Assembly: GCF_003323745.1 (NCBI RefSeq)
Contig: NZ_QOIL01000037.1
Coordinates: 1-39,497, forward strand
DNA from: Sphaerisporangium album
Lineage (GTDB): Bacteria; Actinomycetota; Actinomycetes; Streptosporangiales; Streptosporangiaceae
Direction of reading: 5' to 3'
DNA length: 39,497 nt
Shown: positions 1 through 6,403 of the stretch, piece by piece
How the letters are laid out: each line of letters starts with the position of its first letter
How positions within the stretch are numbered: position 1 is the stretch's first letter
The notes under the pieces: model-generated
What the model was told of the DNA's origin: nothing
Databases searched by the model: none
The model's input: only the letters and a program-made list of their open reading frames with translations
Made by a program: the position numbers and the translations under genes

Positions 1-538
1 CCTTCCCCGTTCCCGGGGTTCTGGCTTATGGGTGTTTCCGGGGTGGCGGGTGCGGGCTGGGGTTTGGTGTCAGCCGGGTTCTGGAGGGGGGTGTCCCTTT
101 TCCGGGGCCCGGCTTTTGCATGTCCGGTGCCGGGCCGGCGCCGGGCCGGAGGAAGGCCGGCGGGTGGCGGTGGGTGGTTGCCGGTGGGCCGCCGTATCAG
201 GCGCCGGGTTCGCCGACCCGCGTCCCGCCGCGCCGGCGCCAATGGAGACGAGCCATACGGCGGAGACTCGTCGAGACGGGCCGTACCACGGAGAGTTGAG
301 ACGGGACCGTACGACGGGGAGGGGGCGGTGTGGGCCGATACGGGGCTGTCCCGAGGCCTGACATCACCGGCGGATGTTCCGGTCGCCGTCCTCCCTGAGC
401 CAGGTGGTCCTCACCAAAGGGACCACCCGGTGCTCCCCTTGGTGAGCGCCCTGGCCGGAGCCGTCAAGGAGGCGCTCGGGCTTGGGGCGTGAGCCGGGGG
501 GACGGCGACGCCCGTGGCGGGGGAGGACCGGGTGAAGG
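1..538. other. Non-coding stretch downstream of the response regulator
   Basis: I find no convincing gene here; open frames have Gly/Arg/Pro-rich, family-less translations. The first 240 bases are strongly G-rich on the plus strand. Three imperfect direct repeats of about 25 bases begin at 245, 273 and 298, each starting GAGACG and containing a CCATACGG/CCGTACCACGG/CCGTACGACGG-like core. Two overlapping inverted repeats follow at 403-446 and are listed separately. The stretch probably holds the 3' end of the response-regulator transcript and possibly the control region of a gene beyond the left edge. Confidence 0.5.
403..446 (-). terminator. Two overlapping, mutually exclusive hairpins
   Basis: A 13-bp inverted repeat with one mismatch pairs 410-422 with 434-446. 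A second, perfect 8-bp repeat pairs 403-410 (GGTGGTCC) with 420-427 (GGACCACC). They share bases, so only one can form at a time. They lie about 95-135 bases past the stop of the response regulator on the minus strand. A terminator is the simplest reading, although there is no T-tract. Because the two folds compete, an attenuator-like element is also possible. Confidence 0.4.
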
Positions 539-1255
539 TCAGTGCGGCGTGACCAGGCGGTAGCCGACCCCGCGTACGGTCTGGATGAGCCGGTCGTCGT
601 CGTCCCCGAGCCGGGCGCGGAGGCGTTTGACGTGGACGGCTATGGTGTTCGTCGACATCGCGTCGGCCGCGTGCCACACGTGGCGCATGATCTGCTCCCG
701 TGTGACCGTCCGGTCGGCGTTGCGCATCAGGTAGTGCAGAAGCTCGAACTCCCGAAGGGGCAGGTGCACGGGCATCCCGGACACGCGCACCTGATAAGCC
801 CCCACGTCCAGCTCGACGCTGCCGACCGTGAGTACCCCGCGCGAGCCGGCGTCCCCGGGGAACGCCGCCTGCACCAGGGGAAGCAGCTCGGGCACGCGGT
901 ACGGCCTGGCCACGCACGCCGTGGCTCCGGCGGCGAGGCCTTGGACGGCCTGTTCCGCGTGCCCGTCGCCCACGCCCAGCAGGACGGGCACGGCTCGCGC
1001 CCTTCGTACCGCGCGCACGAAATCGACCGGCCCGATGACGGTCAGGGTGGCGCTGACGAGCACAACGTCAGGCCGGAGGGCGCCGGCCTGCAGAAGTGCC
1101 TGGGCGCCATCGGAGACTCCGGTGACGAGGACCCCTTCGCGCTCCAGCGCCTCGGCCAGTTCCCGCACCATTTCGGCGTCGGGATCGGCCACCAGCAGCA
1201 TGGGCGCCGACCGAGTGTCCCCGTCCACTTCAGGTGCCGCCTGCGGCTGGGTCAC
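539..1255 (-). CDS. OmpR-family response regulator with degenerate receiver
   Basis: The protein has 238 residues: a receiver-like domain (about 18-133) and a C-terminal winged-helix DNA-binding domain (about 140-238, ending VRGVGYRLV). The DNA-binding half looks intact. The receiver does not: the usual acceptor Asp after the third strand is Ser68 (VVLVSATL), the switch Thr/Ser position is Gly/Val (PVLLGV), and the conserved Lys is Arg117 (ARPY). Classical His-Asp phosphorelay control therefore seems unlikely. The GTG start follows a GAGGAG site inside a tandem 10-bp repeat. It lies 54 bases after pstB on the same strand, so it may be cotranscribed with the phosphate operon. No partner kinase is adjacent. 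A role in phosphate control is inference from position. Confidence 0.85.
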   Translation of the reverse strand: MTQPQAAPEVDGDTRSAPMLLVADPDAEMVRELAEALEREGVLVTGVSDGAQALLQAGALRPDVVLVSATLTVIGPVDFVRAVRRARAVPVLLGVGDGHAEQAVQGLAAGATACVARPYRVPELLPLVQAAFPGDAGSRGVLTVGSVELDVGAYQVRVSGMPVHLPLREFELLHYLMRNADRTVTREQIMRHVWHAADAMSTNTIAVHVKRLRARLGDDDDRLIQTVRGVGYRLVTPH

Positions 1256-1260
1256 ACCAT

Positions 1261-1280
1261 CTCCTCAAGGCTCCTCAAGG
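1261..1280 (-). repeat. Perfect tandem 10-bp duplication of a Shine-Dalgarno
   Basis: On the plus strand CTCCTCAAGG occurs twice head to tail; on the coding strand this gives CCTTGAGGAG twice. Each copy contains GAGGAG, and the promoter-distal copy is correctly placed for the GTG start of the response regulator. Confidence 0.75.
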
Positions 1281-1309
1281 TTCCATGGGCTCCTGGACCT
1301 AGGAGTCGA

Positions 1310-2086
1310 TCATCCGAAGCGGCCGGTGATGTAGTCCTCGGTCGCCTTTTGAGTGGGGTTGGTGAAGATCTTGGAGGTCTCGTCCATCTCGACGAGCTTG
1401 CCGGGCTGTCCCTGGCCGGCCAGGTTGAAGAACGCCGTACGGTCGCTGACCCGCGCGGCCTGCTGCATGTTGTGGGTCACGATGACGATCGTGTAGTCGT
1501 TCTTCAGCTTGGCGATCAGGTCCTCGATGGCGAGCGTCGAGATCGGGTCCAGGGCCGAGCACGGCTCGTCCATGAGCAGGACGGCCGGGCTGACGGCGAT
1601 GGCCCGCGCGATGCAGAGCCGCTGCTGCTGACCGCCGGACAGGCCCGCGCCCGGCTTGTTGAGCCGGTCCTTGACCTCGTTCCAGAGGTTGGCGTCCTTC
1701 AGCGACGTCTCGACGATGCCCTCGGCCTCGGACTTGGAGATCCGGCCGTTGAGGCGCAGGCCCGCGGCGACGTTGTCGAAGATCGACATCGTCGGGAACG
1801 GGTTCGGCCGCTGGAAGACCATGCCGACCGTGCGCCGGACGGACACCGGGTCGATGTCCGGGCCGTAGAGGTCCTGGTCCTCCAGGAGGATCTTGCCGTC
1901 GACGTGCGCGCCGGGGATGACCTCGTGCATGCGGTTCAGCGTGCGCAGGAACGTCGACTTGCCGCATCCGGACGGGCCGATGAAGGCCGTGACCGAGCGC
2001 GGCTCGATCGTCATCGTGATGCCTTCGATCGCCTTGTGCGATCCGTAGTAGGCGTCGAGGTCGGAGACCTCGATCTGCTTGGCCAT
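1310..2086 (-). CDS. pstB: Phosphate ABC transporter ATP-binding protein PstB
   Basis: This 258-residue cytoplasmic ATPase powers PstSCA phosphate import. The Walker A motif GPSGCGKST is at 37-45, the Q-loop at VFQRPNPFP (about 90-98), the ABC signature LSGGQQQR at 149-156, and the Walker B VLLMDEP at 169-175 with the PstB-typical CSALDP after it. Length is normal for the family. The ATG lies 12 bases past the pstA stop and the AAGGGG ribosome site overlaps that stop, so it is translated as part of the pst operon. It is the last transporter gene of the unit. Confidence 0.97.
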   Translation of the reverse strand: MAKQIEVSDLDAYYGSHKAIEGITMTIEPRSVTAFIGPSGCGKSTFLRTLNRMHEVIPGAHVDGKILLEDQDLYGPDIDPVSVRRTVGMVFQRPNPFPTMSIFDNVAAGLRLNGRISKSEAEGIVETSLKDANLWNEVKDRLNKPGAGLSGGQQQRLCIARAIAVSPAVLLMDEPCSALDPISTLAIEDLIAKLKNDYTIVIVTHNMQQAARVSDRTAFFNLAGQGQPGKLVEMDETSKIFTNPTQKATEDYITGRFG

Positions 2087-2098
2087 GTCGATAACCCC

Positions 2099-2986
2099 TT
2101 ACCGGCCCTTGGCGGGCGAGCGCCACCAGGCGATGAGGCGCGCCACCAGGTTGAGCAGCATGACGATCAGGATGAGGGTGAGCGCTCCGGTCCATGCCCG
2201 GTCGACCGCCGTGACGTTCGGACGCTGGGCCTGGTCGAAGACGTAGAGCGGAAGGCCCATCTGAGGCCCGTTGAACGGATCCTCGTTGATGGAGTCGGTG
2301 CTGAAGACCGTGAGCAGCAGCGGCGCGGTCTCACCGGCGACGCGGGCGATGGCGAGCATGACGCCCGTGATGATGCCGGTGAAGGCGGTCGGGAACACGA
2401 TCTTGGTGATCGTCTTCCACTTGGGCACGCCCAGCGCGTACGACGCCTCGCGCAGGTCGTTCGGGACGAGGCGCAGCATCTCCTCGGCCGAGCGCACCAC
2501 GGTCGGCATCATCAGGATCGACAGCGCGAGCGCGCCCGCGAAGCCGGAGTAGCCGAGGCCGAGCACCAGGACCCAGAAGGCCAGGACGAACAGACCGGCC
2601 ACCACCGACGGGATGCCGGTCATGACGTCGACGAAGAAGCTGATGGAGCGGGCGAGCTGGCGGTTCTGCCCGTACTCGACCAGGTAGATCGCGGTGAGCA
2701 GTCCCACGGGCACCGAGATCAGCGCGGCGAGGCCGACCTGCTCCAGGGTGCCGAGAATGGCGTGGTAGGCCCCTCCGCCGGCGTCGCGGGCGCCGATGTT
2801 GCGCATCGAGTGGGTCAGGAATTCCAGGTCGAAGCGGGCGATGCCGTTCTTGATCACCAGCCAGAGGACCGAGATGAGCGGTACCACGGCGACGGCGAAG
2901 GCCAGCCAGACGAGGCCGAGGACGACACGGTCCTTCAGCCGGCGGCTGAAGGACACGCGGGTGATGACGGCGGGCGACATTGTCAT
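2099..2986 (-). CDS. pstA: Phosphate ABC transporter permease PstA
   Basis: The 295-residue inner-membrane permease pairs with PstC to form the phosphate channel. After a basic N-terminus (SFSRRLKDR) come a first membrane segment (about 20-40), a long external loop, and the BPD_transp_1 domain with its EAA-type cytoplasmic loop near LREASYALGVPKWKTITKIVFP. I start it at the ATG overlapping the pstC stop as ATGA (2983-2986). A second ATG two codons in is possible. The frame stays open upstream into pstC, but that extension is antiphase to a real gene and was excluded. Confidence 0.96.
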   Translation of the reverse strand: MTMSPAVITRVSFSRRLKDRVVLGLVWLAFAVAVVPLISVLWLVIKNGIARFDLEFLTHSMRNIGARDAGGGAYHAILGTLEQVGLAALISVPVGLLTAIYLVEYGQNRQLARSISFFVDVMTGIPSVVAGLFVLAFWVLVLGLGYSGFAGALALSILMMPTVVRSAEEMLRLVPNDLREASYALGVPKWKTITKIVFPTAFTGIITGVMLAIARVAGETAPLLLTVFSTDSINEDPFNGPQMGLPLYVFDQAQRPNVTAVDRAWTGALTLILIVMLLNLVARLIAWWRSPAKGR

Positions 2987-3963
2987 GCGGCGGCCCTCGA
3001 GTACTCCTTGCGGCGAGCGATGATCAACCGGGCGGCCGTGTTGACCACTAGGGTGATCACGAACAGCACCAGGCCGGACGCGATCAGCGCGCCCTGGCCG
3101 ATGGGCGTGGCCTCGCCGAATCCGTTGGCGATGTTCGCGGCGATGCTGTTGCCGTTGTTGGACAGCACCTTGAAGGTGATGTCGAAGGTCGCGGGGAAGA
3201 TCAGCGCGACCGCGATCGTCTCGCCCATCGCGCGCCCGAGGCCGAGCATGGCCGCGCTGATGACGCCGGGACGGCCGAACGGCAGGACCGACATCCTGAT
3301 CATCTCCCACCGGGTGGCCCCGAGCGCGAGGGAGGCTTCTTCCAGCGCCCGCGGCGCCTGGAGGAACACCTCGCGGGAGATCGCGGCGATGATCGGAAGG
3401 ATCATGATGGCGAGGACGATGGAGCCGGTCATGATCGACTTGCCGTAGACGGCGTCCCCCGCGAACAGGGGGATCCACCCGAAGTAGTCGTTCAGGAACG
3501 TGTAGGGCCCCTGCACGAACGGGATCAAGAAGATGACGCCCCACAGGCCGTACACCACGCTGGGGACGGCGGCGAGCAGGTCGATCACATAGCCGAGCGC
3601 CCCGGCCAGGCGGCGGGGCGCGTAGTGGGAGATGAACAGCGCGACGCCGATGGCCACGGGAAGGGCCATGATCAGGGCCAGCAGCGAGCTGATCACGGTG
3701 CCGAACGCCAGGGCGGCGATGCCGAACTTCGGCTCGGTCGCGTTGGGCGTCCAGATCTTCTCGGCGAGGAAACTCGAGGTGTTCGCCTGGAGGGCCGGGA
3801 TCGCCTTCACGATGAGGAAGACCGCGATGGCCGCCATGATGGCGAGCACCACCACACCGGCGCCGGTGGTCGCGAACCGGAAGGGGCCCTCACCGCGGCT
3901 GCGCCGGAAGGCGGGCCGGCGCATGGCCGGCCCGCCTTCCTTCGTACGAAGTGGCGTGGCCAT
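2983..3963 (-). CDS. pstC: Phosphate ABC transporter permease PstC
   Basis: A 326-residue inner-membrane permease with a cytoplasmic basic N-terminus and about six membrane segments, beginning near residue 30 (TTGAGVVVLAIMAAIAVFL). The EAA loop reads ALEEASLALGATRWEMI. It overlaps pstA by four bases. The start is uncertain: ATG at 3963, five bases after the pstS stop, has a poor ribosome site. ATG at 3924 (313 residues) has a better AAGGAAGG site, but that site and the ATG lie in the stem and loop of a perfect 15-bp hairpin. Either choice leaves all membrane segments intact. Confidence 0.95.
   Translation of the reverse strand: MATPLRTKEGGPAMRRPAFRRSRGEGPFRFATTGAGVVVLAIMAAIAVFLIVKAIPALQANTSSFLAEKIWTPNATEPKFGIAALAFGTVISSLLALIMALPVAIGVALFISHYAPRRLAGALGYVIDLLAAVPSVVYGLWGVIFLIPFVQGPYTFLNDYFGWIPLFAGDAVYGKSIMTGSIVLAIMILPIIAAISREVFLQAPRALEEASLALGATRWEMIRMSVLPFGRPGVISAAMLGLGRAMGETIAVALIFPATFDITFKVLSNNGNSIAANIANGFGEATPIGQGALIASGLVLFVITLVVNTAARLIIARRKEYSRAAA
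3906..3940 (-). promoter_or_regulatory. Perfect 15-bp hairpin at the start of pstC
   Basis: GGAAGGCGGGCCGGC (3906-3920) pairs perfectly with 3926-3940 across the 5-base loop GCATG. On the transcript the loop carries an in-frame ATG (3924-3922) and the 5' arm carries its potential ribosome site. It sits 28 bases downstream of the pstS stop. Strong structures after the binding-protein gene commonly set a high PstS to permease ratio, either by stabilising the pstS message or by limiting translation downstream; that role here is inference. Confidence 0.7.
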
Positions 3964-3967
3964 TGAG

Positions 3968-5083
3968 TTAGGAGATCGCCTCGACGGCCGTCTGCACCTT
4001 GGTCAGCAGAGAGGCCGGCAGGGGGGCGTAGCCGAGCCCGGTCAGCGCGGACTGGCCGGCGTCGCTGGCGGTGTACTTGAGGAAGGCCTTGACGAGCTTG
4101 GAGTCCTCGGCCGACAGGCCCTTCTCACAGGTGATCTCGTAGGTCACCAGGACGATCGGGTAGGCGCCCGCGGACTTGGTGGCGTAGTCGATCGACAGCT
4201 TGAGGTCGTTGCCGGTGCCCTTGACCTCAGCGGCCTCGACGGTCTTGGCGGCGCTCTCGGGGGTGAGCTCGACGAACTCACCGGAGCCGTTGGCGACCTT
4301 GGCCTTGCTCAGGCCCGAGTTCTCGGCGAAGGAGAGCTCGACGTAGCTGATGGAGCCCTCGGCGCTCTTGACGGTCTGCGCGATGCCGTCCGAGCCCTTG
4401 GCGCCCTGGCCCTTGGCCTCGGCGGGCCACGCCTTGGCGGGCTCGTACGGCCAGCCGGCGGTCGCCTTGAGGAACTTGGTGAAGTTGTCGCTGGTGCCCG
4501 ACTCGTCCGAGCGGTGGACCGCCTGGATCGGGGTCGAGGGCAGCTGCGCGTCGGGGTTGTCCTTCTTGATCGCCGCGTCGTCCCACTTGGTGATCTTGCT
4601 GTCGAAGATGCCACCGATGGTCGCCGGGGAGAGCTGAAGGTTGTCCACGCCCGGCAGGTTGTAGACCACCGCGACCGGGCCGATCACCATGGGAAGGTTG
4701 ATCGCCTTGCCGGTCTTGCAACGCGCGTCGGCCTGGGCGGGCTCGCCCTTGTCATCCTTGAGGGCCGAGTCGGAGCCCGCGAAGGCCACCGTGCCCTGGA
4801 TGAAAGCCTGGACGCCCGCGCCGGAGCCGCTGGGCTGGTAGTTGATGCTCACACCGGAGTTCGCGGACTGGAAGCCCTTCTTCCACTCGGCGATGGCGTT
4901 CGCCTGGGCCGAGGAGCCTGCGGCGTTGATCGTGCCGCTGAGGGCGGCGCTGTCGCCGCCGCCCGAGCTCGTGGACGGGGCGGAGCTGGCGGTGTTGTCG
5001 CCGCTGTTGTCATCAGTACCGCACGCAGCGAGCGAAAGCACGCCGGCGATGGCGGCTACGGCGAGCCGGCCTGCATACTTCAC
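3968..5083 (-). CDS. pstS: Phosphate-binding lipoprotein PstS
   Basis: The 371-residue extracytoplasmic binding protein captures phosphate for PstCAB. A lipoprotein signal ends in a lipobox (LAAC, Cys21). A Ser/Gly/Asp linker (about 22-45) leads to the PBP-like fold starting GTINAAGSSAQANAI. PstS-type phosphate-binding stretches are visible, such as YQPSGSGAGVQAF and HRSDESGTSDNFTKFL. I chose the GTG at 5083 because GGAAGGA precedes it at good spacing; a start ten codons earlier (5113) would be separated from any ribosome site. A PHO box lies upstream. It is the first gene of pstSCAB. Confidence 0.96.
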   Translation of the reverse strand: MKYAGRLAVAAIAGVLSLAACGTDDNSGDNTASSAPSTSSGGGDSAALSGTINAAGSSAQANAIAEWKKGFQSANSGVSINYQPSGSGAGVQAFIQGTVAFAGSDSALKDDKGEPAQADARCKTGKAINLPMVIGPVAVVYNLPGVDNLQLSPATIGGIFDSKITKWDDAAIKKDNPDAQLPSTPIQAVHRSDESGTSDNFTKFLKATAGWPYEPAKAWPAEAKGQGAKGSDGIAQTVKSAEGSISYVELSFAENSGLSKAKVANGSGEFVELTPESAAKTVEAAEVKGTGNDLKLSIDYATKSAGAYPIVLVTYEITCEKGLSAEDSKLVKAFLKYTASDAGQSALTGLGYAPLPASLLTKVQTAVEAIS

Positions 5084-5143
5084 GTTTGTTGTCCTTCCAC
5101 GCTGTTCTCTCAACGGCTAGGACGGTAGGGAGTCAAGATGACT

Positions 5144-5176
5144 TAATCCCCGGTTAAAGGTGAACGAGGCGTGAAC
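5144..5176 (-). promoter_or_regulatory. PHO box upstream of pstS
   Basis: On the minus strand GTTCACGCCTC (5176-5166) is followed directly by GTTCACCTTTA (5165-5155) and a weaker third 11-mer, ACCGGGGATTA (5154-5144). Eleven-base direct repeats beginning GTTCACC are the known signature of PhoP binding in Streptomyces. The site is about 60-95 bases upstream of the pstS start, so phosphate-starvation induction of pstSCAB is likely. Confidence 0.85.
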
Positions 5177-5316
5177 GGGCCCGGTCGCTCTTGTCCGAAC
5201 TGGGGCATGTGCCGAGGTGGGAGCCTATGTCACAAGATGAGCTCAATGTTCGAGCGGCTGCCGCCATCCACATCCTGAGATGTGTGACACGTACGCGACT
5301 GTGCCCTCACGGGGAG

Positions 5317-5344
5317 TTACGCGCGCCGCAGGCTGCCGTAGCGT
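5317..5344 (+). promoter_or_regulatory. Possible promoter for the small Cys-rich frame
   Basis: TTACGC (5317-5322) and TAGCGT (5339-5344) are spaced by 16 bases and point at the small reading frame at 5373. The match to a housekeeping actinobacterial promoter is only fair. Confidence 0.3.
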
Positions 5345-5372
5345 CGAGGCGACGACTGCGAGGAGGATCGAC

Positions 5373-5447
5373 GTGCTTCCAGGATGCGGTAGCTGCAGTT
5401 GCTATCTCGAGGACCGTGTCATCTCACGCCCGCCGGACGAGCGCTGA
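5373..5447 (+). CDS. Tiny Cys-rich peptide (24 aa), unknown function
   Basis: A GTG start is preceded by a perfect GAGGAGG (5360-5366) six bases away. The frame encodes 24 residues with three cysteines in C-x2-C-x-C order near the N-terminus (PGCGSCSCY) and a charged tail ending RPPDER. A possible promoter lies just upstream and a GC-rich perfect hairpin (5480-5503) 32 bases downstream, so the parts of a complete small transcription unit are present. No gene follows on this strand for over 3 kb, so it is not obviously a leader peptide. It could be a small metal-binding or redox-sensing peptide, or a chance frame. Confidence 0.5.
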   Translation: MLPGCGSCSCYLEDRVISRPPDER

Positions 5448-5479
5448 CGGCGCGCGGGTGAACACCGGGTGAGCGCGCG

Positions 5480-5503
5480 GCGCGCCCGGCACGCCGGGCG
5501 CGC
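5480..5503. terminator. GC-rich perfect hairpin between hisN and the small frame
   Basis: GCGCGCCCGGC (5480-5490) pairs perfectly with 5493-5503 across a 2-base gap; the real loop would open a few pairs. It lies 53-76 bases past the hisN stop on the minus strand and 33 bases past the small Cys-rich frame on the plus strand, so it could end both transcripts. There is no T-tract. Confidence 0.5.
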
Positions 5504-5535
5504 GCGTGACCGCGGCTCTGAGCGTGCGGCTCTGC

Positions 5536-5562
5536 GCCTGCTCAGTCGGGCCTGCTCAGTCG
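5536..5562. repeat. 14-base-period short tandem repeat at the hisN 3' end
   Basis: GCCTGCTCAGTCG occurs at 5536-5548 and again at 5550-5562. The second copy contains the hisN stop and last codons, so the first looks like a small duplication just beyond the gene. Confidence 0.6.
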
Positions 5563-6341
5563 CCGAGGCGCTTGAGCACTTCGGGGTGCAGCAGCGGGTT
5601 GGCGCACACCAGGCTGCCCCCGTCGACGTCCGGCGCGCCGGACAGGTCGGTCCAGACGCCCCCGGCCTCCTCGACGATCACCGTCAGTGCGGCCATGTCC
5701 CAGGCCGACAACTCCGGCTCGGCCGAGATGTCGACCGCGCCCTCGGCGACCATCACGTGCGACCAGAAGTCGCCGTACGCGCGCGTGCGCCACACGGCAC
5801 GCGACAGGTCGATGAACTCCGCGAGGCGCCCGCGCTCCTCCCAGCCGCCGAAGCTGGAGTAGGAGAACGACGCGTCGGACAGGCGGCTCACCGACGAGAC
5901 GGTGCAGCGCGACGCCTTGGTCAGGCTGCGGCCCGTCCACGCGCCGCCGTCGCGGGCGGCCCACCAGCGGCGGCCGAGCGCGGGCGCCGAGACCACGCCC
6001 ACGACGACCCTCCCGTGCTCCATGAGCGCGATCAGGGTGGCCCAGACGGGGACGCCGCGCACGTAGTTCTTGGTGCCGTCGATGGGGTCGACCACCCAGC
6101 AGCGTGAGCCGTACCCGCTGGTGCGGCCCGTCTCCTCGCCGATGACCGCGTCACGGGGACGGGCGCGGCGCAGGGTGCCGCGGATCGCGTCCTCGACCGC
6201 CTGGTCGGCGTCGCTCACCGGCGTGAGGTCCGGCTTGGTGTCGACCCGCAGGTCGACGGCCTTGAACCGGCGCATGGTCAGATCGTCGGCGCTGTCGGCC
6301 ATCATGTGCGCCAGTCGCAGGTCGTCGGTATAGCCCGTCAC
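5556..6341 (-). CDS. hisN: Histidinol-phosphatase, inositol monophosphatase family
   Basis: A 261-residue Mg-dependent phosphatase of the inositol monophosphatase superfamily. Metal-ligand motifs are all present: GEE (68-70), DPIDGT (85-90; Asp85 and Asp88) and WDMAA (about 214-218, Asp215). The family also includes inositol phosphatases. HisN (the last-but-one histidine step, L-histidinol phosphate to L-histidinol) is favoured because actinobacteria use this fold and it commonly follows aroA and rsgA, as here. It starts with GTG and has no clear ribosome site; TACCGT sits seven bases before the start, so the transcript may be leaderless. Confidence 0.85.
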   Translation of the reverse strand: MTGYTDDLRLAHMMADSADDLTMRRFKAVDLRVDTKPDLTPVSDADQAVEDAIRGTLRRARPRDAVIGEETGRTSGYGSRCWVVDPIDGTKNYVRGVPVWATLIALMEHGRVVVGVVSAPALGRRWWAARDGGAWTGRSLTKASRCTVSSVSRLSDASFSYSSFGGWEERGRLAEFIDLSRAVWRTRAYGDFWSHVMVAEGAVDISAEPELSAWDMAALTVIVEEAGGVWTDLSGAPDVDGGSLVCANPLLHPEVLKRLGD

Positions 6342-6403
6342 AGCGCAAACGGTACCCTGCCGGGACGGTTTTCCTCAGGCGTGATGGTCCGTTTCGGCGG
6401 GTT

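Noticed and set aside
28..492. Open frame of 154 codons at the left edge
   Set aside because: No clear ribosome site, Gly/Arg/Pro-rich translation, and it crosses the hairpins; judged non-coding.
542..3448. A 968-codon open frame on the plus strand opposite pstB, pstA and the response regulator
   Set aside because: It is antisense to well-supported genes, is Arg/Gly/His-rich with no domain, and results from the high third-position GC of the real genes.
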